A DNA stretch of 64,000 bases. Source: Leifsonia sp. CL147 (GTDB lineage: Bacteria; Actinomycetota; Actinomycetes; Actinomycetales; Microbacteriaceae). The position numbers and the translations under genes were made by a program. The stretch is from assembly GCF_900114565.1 (NCBI RefSeq), contig NZ_FOTM01000019.1, positions 1-64,000 on the forward strand. The letters are read 5' to 3'. Below are positions 34,688 to 42,517 of the stretch, piece after piece. Under the pieces are notes generated by a model. That model had not been told where the DNA came from, did no database searches, and worked only from the letters and a program-made list of their open reading frames with translations. The first letter of the stretch is position 1. Every line of letters begins with the position of its first letter.

Positions 34688-35305
34688 ATGACTGGCATCC
34701 CTGCTCCGCGCTTCGCGGGCTCCGCTCTTGTCGCTCTCACGCTGGCGTTCGTGCTGGCCGGCTGCACCACGCCGGACTCGGCGCCGACGACGGACAGTGC
34801 GTCCGCCTCGTCCTCGTCCTCGGACTCGCCATCGGCCACGCCGCGGCCCACCGGCACGACCACCGCGGTCCCGATCAACGGGCAGTGCGACACCGGCACG
34901 CTCAGCGGCGTCATCGGGCAGGGCGGCGGGGGAGCGGCGGGAAGCGTCGAGGTCAGCATCGTCCTCACCAACAACGGCTCCACCGAGTGCTCCCTTCAGG
35001 GCTGGCCCGGCGTCTCCTTCGTCGGCGACGGGAACGGCACCCAGCTGGGAGCGGCGGCACAGCTCGACCGGAGCAAGCCGCATCCCACCGTCGTGCTCCA
35101 GCCGGGAGGCACAGCCCAGGCGCCGCTGCGGATCGTGCAGGCGCTCAACTACTCCGAGTCCGAGTGCAAGCCGAAGCCGGCGGACGGCTTCCGGGTGTAC
35201 CCGCCCGGATCGACGGAGTCGCTCTTCATCAAGGACACCGGCGTGACCGCCTGCACCTCCGAATCCGTCTCGCTGCTCACCGTCGGGGCGTTCGTCGCCG
35301 GCTGA
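34688..35305 (+). CDS. DUF4232-type secreted lipoprotein
   Basis: A 205-residue exported lipoprotein. The signal peptide ends in VLAGC with the lipidated Cys, followed by a Ser/Thr/Pro-rich linker. The rest is a beta-rich domain with features of DUF4232 (a CDTGTLSG start, VSIVLTNNGSTECSLQGWPGVSF, RIVQALNYSESECKP and a final Thr-Ala-Cys). Its paired cysteines suggest disulfide bonds. Function is unknown. TTGAAT ends six bases before the ATG at 34688, favouring this start over an ATG four codons upstream. Confidence 0.75.
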   Translation: MTGIPAPRFAGSALVALTLAFVLAGCTTPDSAPTTDSASASSSSSDSPSATPRPTGTTTAVPINGQCDTGTLSGVIGQGGGGAAGSVEVSIVLTNNGSTECSLQGWPGVSFVGDGNGTQLGAAAQLDRSKPHPTVVLQPGGTAQAPLRIVQALNYSESECKPKPADGFRVYPPGSTESLFIKDTGVTACTSESVSLLTVGAFVAG

Positions 35306-35437
35306 CGCTGCGGGCTCGGGCGCGGGCGCGGCGCGGACGCTACGGCGGAGGCGCTAGGCGCTCGCGCTCGGGCTCGGGCTCGGGCGCGGCGCGGCGCGGA
35401 CGCTAGGCGCAGGCGCTAGGCAGGCGCTAGGCAGGCG
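35306..35437. other. Short simple-repeat spacer
   Basis: GC-rich simple repeats: GGGCTCGGGCGCGGCGC, then four or so CAGGCGCTAGG units ending at the stop codon of the convergent membrane protein. Nothing else is visible. Confidence 0.6.
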
Positions 35438-36112
35438 CTAGGCGCACACGCGCGCGAGCGCGCCTCCCCAGGAGTCCTGCAGATCCGCCATGGCGTCACG
35501 CGCCGACTGAACGGCGTGAACCGGGTCGTCGACCATCGCCGCGCCGTCGACGGCGTCGGCGAGCCGTTCGAGGTCGCCTTGGACCGGCGAGAGGGCGCCG
35601 GACACGGCCGGAGTCGCAATGTCCGCGGTGGAGGCGCGGAACGCATCCACCGCATGCCGGATGCCGGAACCCGCCTCGACGGGATGCGCTGCGAGCGCGT
35701 CGAGCTGCAGCTCCAGGGCGGGCTCGAGGGCGTGGCGCGCGCTGCGGATCGTCGCACAGTCGCGTCCCCGGGCGGCGGACGCCTCCGAGAACAACGGAAA
35801 CTCGGTGTGCAGGGCCGTCGCCAGGATCAGGATGGCGGCGAGGCACCCCAGCGCGAGAGCACCGAGCCACCACCACAGGTCGACGCCGCCGGGCGTCGCA
35901 GACGCGCTGCGACCGTTCCCACCTCTCGCCTCGCGCTCCGGCCATCCGCGCGTCGGCGCATCCTCCTCCGCGGCGGCGGCGCCGCGGAGGGCGCCGCACG
36001 GGTCGGCGCGCGGGTCGGCGCGCGGGACGCCGCGCGGGTCGGCGCGCGGGACGCCGTCGATGCCGGCATGGGCGGCGGGCTCGTCTACCTGGGGCTCCAC
36101 GCCATCCAGCAT
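35438..36112 (-). CDS. Membrane protein of unknown function with an Arg-Ala-Asp-Pro repeat
   Basis: A 224-residue protein. After an acidic N-terminus comes a repeat of the type VPRADPRG (about residues 20-40), encoded by a 12-bp tandem repeat. A Pro/Glu/Arg-rich cytoplasmic stretch follows, then one membrane helix (WWWLGALALGCLAAILILAT). The C-terminal domain of about 100 residues would face outside. I recognise no family. GGAGAGG upstream supports the ATG at 36112. The repeat may vary in copy number between strains. Confidence 0.65.
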   Translation of the reverse strand: MLDGVEPQVDEPAAHAGIDGVPRADPRGVPRADPRADPCGALRGAAAAEEDAPTRGWPEREARGGNGRSASATPGGVDLWWWLGALALGCLAAILILATALHTEFPLFSEASAARGRDCATIRSARHALEPALELQLDALAAHPVEAGSGIRHAVDAFRASTADIATPAVSGALSPVQGDLERLADAVDGAAMVDDPVHAVQSARDAMADLQDSWGGALARVCA

Positions 36113-36197
36113 GTCGTATCCGGCCTCTCCGAGGGAGGCTTCCGGCCAAGGTTTGCCGACGCGTCGCCGCCGAGCTTGGTGCCGGCTCGGCCGCGAA

Positions 36198-36257
36198 TGC
36201 GGCAATTCGTTACGTCTGCGGGTGGGCGAGCACCGGCAAACGTACCGAATCGCAGCA
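36198..36257. repeat. 60-bp palindromic repeat, copy 2
   Basis: Starts TGCGGCAATTCGTTACGTCT and ends CGAATCGCAGCA; the two arms pair with about five mismatches in 26. Exactly 60 bp, like copies 1 and 3. Confidence 0.85.
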
Positions 36258-36454
36258 GTCACCCGCTTGGCCGCCGACGGACGCGTGACCGCAGGCCGCG
36301 GGCCGCCGCATGCCGCATGCCGCATGCCGCCGCGGGCCGCGGGCCGCGGCGGGCGGCGGGCCGCGGCGGGCCGCCCGCTCACCGTGCACGTAACGCCTGC
36401 GGCACCGCTGCTCCGGCGTAGAGGCCGACCTCCGAGCGTCACTCTCGACGCGAA

Positions 36455-36514
36455 TGCGGCGGCTCGGTACAACTGCGCGTGCGCGAGCACCCGCAAACGT
36501 TCCAAACCGCAGCA
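36455..36514. repeat. 60-bp palindromic repeat, copy 3
   Basis: Starts TGCGGCGGCTCGGTACAACT and ends TTCCAAACCGCAGCA. The right half (GCGAGCACCCGCAAACG) is nearly identical to that of copy 2, and its complement matches the left half of copy 1. Confidence 0.85.
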
Positions 36515-36614
36515 GTCGCCGGCCCGCGACCCTCGTGCGCACGCCCGGTCCGGGCGGCGGAGGGGGTGTCACGAATCTCCCCGCCGGACAGCACGGGAGG
36601 TCTATCGTGTTCCT

Positions 36615-37139
36615 ATGGCGGCGATGCGGCGGTCCGGGGTCCTGGTCGCTGCTGCCGCATGCGCGCTGGCACTTGCCGGGTGCACCCCGTCAGCGCCTTC
36701 TGCACCGGTTGCTTCCCACCCTGCAGGGGAGGCGGCGTCGTGTCCGGCCCGACCCGTGTCGAAATTGACCGCGTCGACGCTCCCGGGTGCTCACTCCCAG
36801 TTGGTGCCGATCAGGCCGACCGGCGTCCTGGTGTGTCACTACGGCAGCATGCAGCAGTCCGAGTCGCTCGTGTCGAGCGCCGCTGTGTACAGCGCGAAGG
36901 ATGCCGCCGAGTTGGCGTCTTTCCTGGATCACGCGGGTACATACAACACGGGGCCGATCAACTGCCCGATGGACGACGGCGAGTCCGCCCATTTCGCCTT
37001 CTGGAGTCGGACAGCCCGCAGCGAACTGACCGTCGAGCTATCCGGTTGCAGGACCGCATCGAACGGAACCACATTCCGTCTCGGAGTCGCGTTGACACCG
37101 AAGCTCCTGAAGCTTGCCGGACTAGCGGCTGGGGACTGA
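36615..37139 (+). CDS. Secreted lipoprotein of unknown function
   Basis: A 174-residue exported protein. The signal peptide ends LALAGC with the lipidated Cys, followed by a Pro/Ser-rich linker. The mature domain contains four Cys (ASCPARP, VCHYG, NCPMDD, SGCRTAS) likely to form disulfides. No family is recognised. The ATG at 36615 is preferred because TATCGT ends six bases upstream, the leaderless spacing seen at many genes here. An ATG three codons later is also possible. Confidence 0.7.
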   Translation: MAAMRRSGVLVAAAACALALAGCTPSAPSAPVASHPAGEAASCPARPVSKLTASTLPGAHSQLVPIRPTGVLVCHYGSMQQSESLVSSAAVYSAKDAAELASFLDHAGTYNTGPINCPMDDGESAHFAFWSRTARSELTVELSGCRTASNGTTFRLGVALTPKLLKLAGLAAGD

Positions 37140-37247
37140 CGGCGCGCCTATCCTGCCCAAGTGGCAGACGCCGAGCGTGCAGGTCTGCTTCGCCCCGGCG
37201 ATCCCCGGCGCCCCGGCGAACCCCGGGGATCCCAATGACTGTAAGGG

Positions 37248-37320
37248 TGGGCCCGGTGGGGCTCGAACCCACGACCCGCGGATTAAAAGTCCGATGCTCT
37301 GCCAACTGAGCTACAGGCCC
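37248..37320 (-). tRNA. tRNA-Lys (anticodon UUU)
   Basis: On the minus strand the sequence starts GGGCCTGTAGCTC and ends CGGGCCCA, giving a 7-bp acceptor stem with one G-U pair, a D arm (GCTC/GAGC), the anticodon loop CTTTTAA with UUU, and the T arm with GTTCGAG. Length is 73 bases; CCA is not encoded. Confidence 0.97.
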
Positions 37321-37376
37321 TCACCACCAATCTAGCGTGGATTCACCCGTCCCCGTGGCGGGGGCAGAATGGAGGG

Positions 37377-38006
37377 ATGCCGGACCGGTTCCACAAGCCC
37401 ACGCTGTTCACGAGCGGAATGTTCGAGGCGTTCCTCGGAGGGGAGGACCCTGCCCAGATCAGCAGGGTCGCCCATGAGACCGCACAGGCGCTGCTGGCAC
37501 GCGTGCGAGCCGATCCGGACCCGGAGGTGGTGGACCGGCTGGTCGCCTTCACCGATGCGCACGGCATCGATGCGCTCGCCGAGCTGTGGTCCCGGTCGAA
37601 CGCCAAGAGCCTGCCGGGCGCCCTGTGGCGCATCTACCTGCTGCGACTGCTCATCCGACAGGATGCGGAGGGCACGGCGTACCTGTACCAGCGGGGCAGC
37701 GAAGGGCTGGCGTCCATCGACGTCGTCGTCGCCGGGGCGCCCAACCCGACGGGCCCGGCGGAGATCACGGAACTCGCCGACCGCATCCTCCGCGGGCTGT
37801 TCGAGGGGGATTTCGCGGTCGCCCTGGACCGGGCCGCCGCTTTCTGCCGGGTGGCGGCATCCGGCGCGGCGTCCGTGGCCGACGACCGGGACGCGGTCGA
37901 CCCGGATCGCGCGAGCGAGCTGACGACCCGTGCCCTGCGTTTCACCCGCACGGCCGAGGAGCTCACGGTGTGCGCACGGCTGTGGCGGTCGGATTCGCTC
38001 GACTGA
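37377..38006 (+). CDS. Conserved hypothetical actinobacterial protein
   Basis: A 209-residue, mostly helical soluble protein. The N-terminus MPDRFHKPTLFTSGMFEAFLGGEDP is followed by long amphipathic helices (VDRLVAFTDAHGIDALAELW, GALWRIYLLRLLIRQDAEGT). I recognise no catalytic motif. CAGAAT (37365-37370) ends six bases before the ATG at 37377 with GGAGGG between them, so translation is probably leaderless. It lies next to tRNA-Lys and has no operon partner. Confidence 0.65.
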   Translation: MPDRFHKPTLFTSGMFEAFLGGEDPAQISRVAHETAQALLARVRADPDPEVVDRLVAFTDAHGIDALAELWSRSNAKSLPGALWRIYLLRLLIRQDAEGTAYLYQRGSEGLASIDVVVAGAPNPTGPAEITELADRILRGLFEGDFAVALDRAAAFCRVAASGAASVADDRDAVDPDRASELTTRALRFTRTAEELTVCARLWRSDSLD

Positions 38007-38319
38007 GGTTCCGGATCGGGATGCCGTGAGCCGCGGGATGCAGTGAGTCGCGGGATGCCGCGGGATGCACTGAGCCGCGGGATGCCGTCAGCCGCGGGAT
38101 GCCGTGAGTCGCACCGCCGTCGGACCCGGCTCAGCCGCATCCACGTTCTCTGGCTGCGAACGCCACGCCGAGACCCGCGGGAGACGCTCCTGTACACTGG
38201 AATCCGCCGGGCCGCAGTAACCCCGGGCTCCAAAACTAGCCGCTTCGAGCGGCCTCGCGCCGAGAGGCGTTCTGCGGCCCGGCATTTCTGTGCCCAGAAA
38301 GTGCGACCTCCCGGATGGA
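38007..38319. other. Intergenic region with tandem repeats and a structured RNA candidate
   Basis: The first part (about 38021-38112) is a degenerate 17-bp tandem repeat of the type GCGGGATGCCGTGAGCC in about six units. The second part holds a promoter-like TACACT at 38193 and the structured element at 38206-38283. A small hairpin TTTCTG/CAGAAA (38285-38300) follows before the pstB stop. Confidence 0.65.
38193..38283 (+). ncRNA. Candidate structured small RNA with its own promoter
   Basis: TACACT (38193-38198) predicts a transcript start near 38205. From 38206 the 12-mer GCCGGGCCGCAG pairs perfectly with CTGCGGCCCGGC (38272-38283). Inside this closing stem are two further hairpins: GCCGCT/AGCGGC with a 3-base loop, and CGCC/GGCG with a GAGA tetraloop. 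A single-stranded CCCCGGGCTCCAAAACTA segment also lies inside. The layout is a three-way junction of about 78 bases. It matches no class I recognise (not tRNA, 4.5S, 6C or a known riboswitch). A minus-strand role as the pst terminator is possible. Confidence 0.5.
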
Positions 38320-39099
38320 TCAGCCGAAGCGGCCGGAGACGTAGTCCTCGGTGGCCTGCTCGGTCGGGTTCGAGAAGATCAGGTTCGTGTCGTTGTACTC
38401 GATCAGCTTGCCGGGCTTGCCGGTGCCCGCGATGTTGAAGAATGCGGTGCGGTCGGAGACCCGCGAAGCCTGCTGCATGTTGTGGGTCACGATCACGATC
38501 GTGTACTCGTTCTTCAGCTCCTCGATGAGGTCCTCGATCGCGAGCGTCGAGATCGGGTCGAGGGCCGAGCACGGCTCGTCCATCAGCAGCACATCGGGCG
38601 AGACGGCGATCGCGCGTGCGATGCAGAGGCGCTGCTGCTGCCCGCCCGAGAGGCCGGAGCCGGGCAGGTTGAGGCGGTCCTTGACCTCGTTCCACAGGTT
38701 CGCGCCCCGCAGCGACCGCTCGACCAGCTCGTCCGACTCGCCCTTCGACATCCGGCGGTTGTTCAGCTTCACACCGGCCAGCACGTTGTCGCGGATGCTC
38801 ATGGTCGGGAACGGATTCGGGCGCTGGAACACCATGCCCACCTGGCGACGCACCAGGACCGGGTCCACGCCCGCGCCGTACAGGTTGTTGCCGTCGATGA
38901 GGACCTCGCCCTCGACGTACGCGCCGGGGATGACTTCGTGCATCCGGTTCAGCGTGCGGAGGAACGTCGACTTGCCGCAGCCGGACGGCCCGATGAAGGC
39001 GGTGACGGTGCGGGGCTCGATGGTGAGCGACACGCCCTCCACCGCGCGGAAGGCGCTGTAGTAGACGTTGAGGTCGTTGACTTCGATGCGCTTGGACAT
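38320..39099 (-). CDS. pstB: Phosphate ABC transporter ATP-binding protein
   Basis: A 259-residue ATPase of the high-affinity phosphate importer. It shows Walker [11 protein letters not shown]-loop [12 protein letters not shown], the ABC signature [16 protein letters not shown], Walker [12 protein letters not shown] and the switch His in VTHNMQQ. It follows pstA by 30 bp and is the last gene of the minus-strand pstSCAB cluster. Confidence 0.98.
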   Translation of the reverse strand: MSKRIEVNDLNVYYSAFRAVEGVSLTIEPRTVTAFIGPSGCGKSTFLRTLNRMHEVIPGAYVEGEVLIDGNNLYGAGVDPVLVRRQVGMVFQRPNPFPTMSIRDNVLAGVKLNNRRMSKGESDELVERSLRGANLWNEVKDRLNLPGSGLSGGQQQRLCIARAIAVSPDVLLMDEPCSALDPISTLAIEDLIEELKNEYTIVIVTHNMQQASRVSDRTAFFNIAGTGKPGKLIEYNDTNLIFSNPTEQATEDYVSGRFG

Positions 39100-39129
39100 G
39101 GTTTCCTTCAGGCTACGGGTTGTCGCGGC

Positions 39130-40221
39130 TCAGCGGCCGTACTTGGGGGCGAAGACCTTGGCAATGATGCGTCCGACCAGGTTGAGGAGCATCACGATGA
39201 TGATGAGGACGAGGGCACCCGTCCAGGCGCGGTCGATCGAGGCCTGCGCGTGCAATCCGGCGGCCTGGCCGTATTGCGTGTAGACGAAGAGCGGGAGTGC
39301 CATCATCCGGTCGCTGAACGGGTCGTAGTTCATGCTCGTCGTGAAGCCGGCGACGATGAGCAGCGGTGCGGTCTCGCCGATCACGCGGGCGATGGCGAGC
39401 ATCACCCCCGTGACGAGACCGGCGATGGAGGTGGGAAGCACGACCTTGAGGATGGTCAGCCACTTCGGCACGCCGAGGGCCAGGGCGGCCTCGCGCAGCT
39501 CGTTGGGAACGATCCGCAGGATCTCCTCGCTGGATCGCACCACCACCGGGATCATCAGCACGGAGAGGGCGACGGCGCCCATGAACCCGTTGCGGATGCC
39601 GGGGCCGAGGAACAGGGCGAACAGCGCGTAGGCGAAGAGGCCGGCCACGATCGACGGGATGCCCGTCATCACGTCGACGAAGAAGGTGATGCCGCGGGCG
39701 AGCATCCCGCGCCCGTACTCCACCAGGTAGATGGAGGTGAGCAGCCCGATCGGCACGGAGATCACGGCCGTCAGGAGGGTGATCTCGAGGGTTCCGACGA
39801 TGGCGTGCAGCGCACCGCCCCCGTCGCCGATGACGTTCCGCATGGACTCCGAGAAGAAGGCCACGTCGAATCGTGCGAGGCCCTGCGACACGACGGTCCA
39901 GCCGAGGGAGATCAGGGGGAGCAGCGCGATGATGAACGCCGTGGCGACGAGCGACGTGATGAGCCGGTCCATCGCCTTGCGGGAGCCCTCCACCAGCAGC
40001 GAGGTGGTGTAGATGGCGATGTCGAAGAGGATCGTGCCGAAGAACACCGCGCCGACGATGTTGAAGTCTTTGGTGGCGCCACTGGCCGCCAGCATGGCGA
40101 AGACGGCGCCGAACACGAACCAGGAGGCGACGAGCATCGTCCACGGAGCCCAGCGGGGCAGCTTCCCCGCGGTGTACGAGTTGGCGAGGGGGCGTGGGGC
40201 GGTGGCGGTGGTCGTGGCCAT
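39130..40221 (-). CDS. pstA: Phosphate ABC transporter permease PstA
   Basis: A 363-residue permease. A hydrophobic N-terminal part with about three spans is followed by the conserved transporter domain (IVGTLEITLLTAVISVPIGL, the EAA-like loop LREAALALGVPKWLTILKVV, and GETAPLL). It is somewhat longer than E. coli PstA because of the extra N-terminal spans, which is common in actinobacteria. The ATG at 40221 shares one base with the pstC stop, so the pair is coupled. Confidence 0.96.
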   Translation of the reverse strand: MATTTATAPRPLANSYTAGKLPRWAPWTMLVASWFVFGAVFAMLAASGATKDFNIVGAVFFGTILFDIAIYTTSLLVEGSRKAMDRLITSLVATAFIIALLPLISLGWTVVSQGLARFDVAFFSESMRNVIGDGGGALHAIVGTLEITLLTAVISVPIGLLTSIYLVEYGRGMLARGITFFVDVMTGIPSIVAGLFAYALFALFLGPGIRNGFMGAVALSVLMIPVVVRSSEEILRIVPNELREAALALGVPKWLTILKVVLPTSIAGLVTGVMLAIARVIGETAPLLIVAGFTTSMNYDPFSDRMMALPLFVYTQYGQAAGLHAQASIDRAWTGALVLIIIVMLLNLVGRIIAKVFAPKYGR

Positions 40222-41168
40222 CAGTTCGCTCCAGAGAAGGCCTTGCGGCGGCTGACGATGTACCGGGCGAGCATGTTGATGAGCAGCGTCACGACGAACA
40301 GCACGAGGCCGGATGCGATCAGCGCGTTCACGCTCACGCCGCTCGCCTCGGGGAACTGGAGGGCGATGTTGGCGGCGATGGTGTTCGGGCTCTGGGCCCG
40401 CAGAACGAAGATGTTCACGATCAGGGCCGGGGAGAGGACCATCGCGACGGCGAGCGTCTCGCCGAGGGCGCGACCGAGGCCGAGCATGATCGCCGAGATG
40501 ATGCCGCTGCGTGCGAAGGGCAGGACGGCCATCTTGACCATCTCCCACCGGGTTGCGCCGAGTGCCAGCGCAGCCTCCTCGTGGAGGCGCGGGGTCTGGA
40601 GGAAGATCTCGCGGCAGATGGCGGTCATGATCGGGATGACCATGACCGCGAGCACGATCGAGGCGGTGAGGATGGTGCGGCCGGTGCCGGATACGGGCGG
40701 CGCGAACAGCGGGATCCAGCCGAGGTTGGCGCCGAGCCAGGCGTAGAACGGCTGGACGAAGGTGGACAGCGTCGCGATACCCCACAGGCCGAAAACGACG
40801 GAGGGGACGGCCGCGAGGAGGTCGATGATGTACCCGAGCACCGCGGCCACGCGGCGCGGGGCGTAGTGCGAGATGAAGAGCGCGATCCCGAGGGAGAGCG
40901 GCGTGGCGATCAGCAATGCCAGTGTTGCGGCCCAGATCGTGCCGAACACCAGGGGCCAGACCCACGCCCAGAAGTTGCTGGCGTTGTTCGGGAGCTGGCC
41001 GGGGCCGGCGAACAGGGCCGGGATGCTCTGGACCACGAGGAAGATCGCCACAGCGGCGAGAGTGGCGAGGATCAGCGATCCCGCGACGACGGTGCTGGTC
41101 GAGAAGACCCGGTCGCCGAGGCGGACCTTCGCCTTCGGCCTGATGGCTCCTGCGGTTCCGGCGGTCAT
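40221..41168 (-). CDS. pstC: Phosphate ABC transporter permease PstC
   Basis: A 315-residue permease with six predicted spans. It has the PstC-type stretch AAVPSVVFGLWG, the loop EEAALALGATRWEMVKMAVL and GRALGETLAVAMV. It forms the channel with PstA. It is separated from pstS by a 99-bp spacer carrying a perfect 15-bp hairpin, so it is probably made at a lower level than the binding protein. Confidence 0.97.
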   Translation of the reverse strand: MTAGTAGAIRPKAKVRLGDRVFSTSTVVAGSLILATLAAVAIFLVVQSIPALFAGPGQLPNNASNFWAWVWPLVFGTIWAATLALLIATPLSLGIALFISHYAPRRVAAVLGYIIDLLAAVPSVVFGLWGIATLSTFVQPFYAWLGANLGWIPLFAPPVSGTGRTILTASIVLAVMVIPIMTAICREIFLQTPRLHEEAALALGATRWEMVKMAVLPFARSGIISAIMLGLGRALGETLAVAMVLSPALIVNIFVLRAQSPNTIAANIALQFPEASGVSVNALIASGLVLFVVTLLINMLARYIVSRRKAFSGAN

Positions 41169-41221
41169 TCCTTGCTTTCTCTCATCGGGTGAGCCGTTGC
41201 GGGCGGCTGAGGATGGAAGCG

Positions 41222-41260
41222 CCGTTCGGCCCGGGCCATGGAGCAGCCCGGGCCGAACGG
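41222..41260 (-). terminator. Hairpin attenuator between pstS and pstC
   Basis: CCGTTCGGCCCGGGC (41222-41236) pairs perfectly with GCCCGGGCCGAACGG (41246-41260) around a 9-base loop, eight bases after the pstS stop codon. There is no T tract. It probably stops or slows most transcription after pstS, or protects its 3' end, giving excess binding protein over permeases. Confidence 0.75.
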
Positions 41261-41267
41261 TCCGGTG

Positions 41268-42362
41268 TCACTTGATGCTGTCGACGGCCTTCTGGACCTT
41301 GGCGGACAGGTCGCTCGCGAGCGGGGCCGAGCCGGCCTGCTCGGAAGCGGCCTTCTGGGCGTCGCTGGAGATGATGTAGCCGACGTAGCCCTTGACCAGG
41401 TCCGCCTTGGCGGCGTCCTTGTACTGCTGGCAGGCGATCACGTAGGAGACCAGGACGAGCGGCCAGGCGCCCTTCTTGGTGTCCTTGCGGTCGATCTGGA
41501 TGGCCAGGTCGTTCGTGTCGCGACCGGAGGCGATCGGGGAGGCGGCGACCACCGCGGCAGCGCCGTCGGCACTGATCTTCTCGTAGTCGCTGCCGACCTT
41601 CAGCTGGGCGATGCTGAGGCCCGCGGAGCCCGACTCGTCGATGTACGTGATCGAGTTCTTCGCGTTCTTGGTGGCGTCCGCGACACCCGAGGTGCCCTTG
41701 GCCGCGTCACCGACGGTGTACGGGAAGGTCTGCGAGGACGGCTTGGTCCACACGTCCGGAGCGTTCGCCGCCAGGTACTCGGTGAAGTTCTGGGTGGTGC
41801 CCGAGTCGTCGGACCGGTGGACGACCGTGATCGGCGCCGACGGGAGCGAGGCTCCCGAGTTCTGGCTCGCGATCTTGGGGTCGTTCCAGGTGGTGATCGC
41901 GCCCGAGAAGATGCCGGCGATGGTCGCGGCGTCGAGCTTGAGGTCCTTCACGCCGTCCACGTTGTACGCGATGGCGATGGGGGAGATGTAGACGGGCAGG
42001 TCGATGCCCTTGCTGCCCGCGGCGCACCCGGCGAACGTGGAGGCGAGCTCCTCGGTCTTGAGCGCGGCGTCGGAGCCGGCGAAGTCTGCGGCGCCGGAGA
42101 TGAAGCTCTTGCGGCCCGCGCCGGACCCCTGCGGGTCGTAGTTCACGGTGACCTTCGGGTTGGCCTGCTGGAAGCCGGCGGCCCACACGGTCTGGGCCGC
42201 ACCCTGCGCGGACGAGCCGATGCCGTTCAGCGTGCCGGTCAGGTTCGAAGCCTTCGCCGTCGTGGTCGACGGGGTGCTGCCCTCGTTCGCCGCACACGCG
42301 GTGAGAGAGATGGCGGCTGCCGCGAGGAGCGCCACGGGAGCGCCGATGCGCTTGAGATTCAC
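41268..42362 (-). CDS. pstS: Phosphate-binding lipoprotein PstS
   Basis: A 364-residue extracellular phosphate-binding protein. The signal peptide ends SLTAC with the lipidated Cys, followed by a Ser/Thr linker. The binding domain has GIGSSAQGAAQTVWAAGFQQ, DPQGSGAGRKSF, DFAGSDAAL and HRSDDSGTTQNFTEYL, all standard PstS phosphate contacts. GTG at 42362 with GAAGGGA upstream is preferred to an ATG nine codons earlier that has no ribosome site. It is preceded by a three-unit PHO box, so it should be induced by phosphate starvation. Confidence 0.95.
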   Translation of the reverse strand: MNLKRIGAPVALLAAAAISLTACAANEGSTPSTTTAKASNLTGTLNGIGSSAQGAAQTVWAAGFQQANPKVTVNYDPQGSGAGRKSFISGAADFAGSDAALKTEELASTFAGCAAGSKGIDLPVYISPIAIAYNVDGVKDLKLDAATIAGIFSGAITTWNDPKIASQNSGASLPSAPITVVHRSDDSGTTQNFTEYLAANAPDVWTKPSSQTFPYTVGDAAKGTSGVADATKNAKNSITYIDESGSAGLSIAQLKVGSDYEKISADGAAAVVAASPIASGRDTNDLAIQIDRKDTKKGAWPLVLVSYVIACQQYKDAAKADLVKGYVGYIISSDAQKAASEQAGSAPLASDLSAKVQKAVDSIK

Positions 42363-42455
42363 AGTTGTCCCTTCGGGGATCAGTAACAACAGGACGGGGT
42401 CGGTGCGACCCGCGTGAGACGCTATTCCCGGTGTCTGTCCAGAGTCCCCCGCACT

Positions 42456-42484
42456 GGTAAACGGAAGGTTAACGCCGGGTGTTC
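42456..42484 (-). promoter_or_regulatory. PHO box upstream of pstS
   Basis: Three direct repeats with an exact 11-bp period: GGTAAAC (42456), GGTTAAC (42467) and GGTGTTC (42478). On the minus strand they read GTTTACC, GTTAACC and GAACACC, close to the actinobacterial PhoP/RegX3 unit GTTCACC. It lies about 94 bp before the pstS start. Confidence 0.75.
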
Positions 42485-42517
42485 TCTTGTTCCTGTCGTG
42501 CTGTGAATCCGCGGGGA

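Larger units (their letters stand above)
36113..36614. other. Intergenic region with two 60-bp palindromes
   Basis: A 502-bp gap between divergent genes. It contains 60-bp palindrome copies 2 (36198-36257) and 3 (36455-36514). Between them lies a simple-sequence block of GCATGCC and CGGGCCG repeats (about 36297-36380). TATCGT (36603-36608) ends six bases before the ATG at 36615 and is a plausible -10 element. Confidence 0.65.

Noticed and set aside
38206-38283. tRNA, 4.5S RNA or 6C RNA at the structured element
   Set aside because: No T-loop GTTCGA motif, no GGAAG-type SRP loop and no C-rich hairpin loops, so none of these classes fits.
38290-40746. 818-residue plus-strand frame across pstB-pstA
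   Set aside because: It is antisense to three strongly supported phosphate transporter genes and has a biased composition (Asp, Arg, Gly, His).
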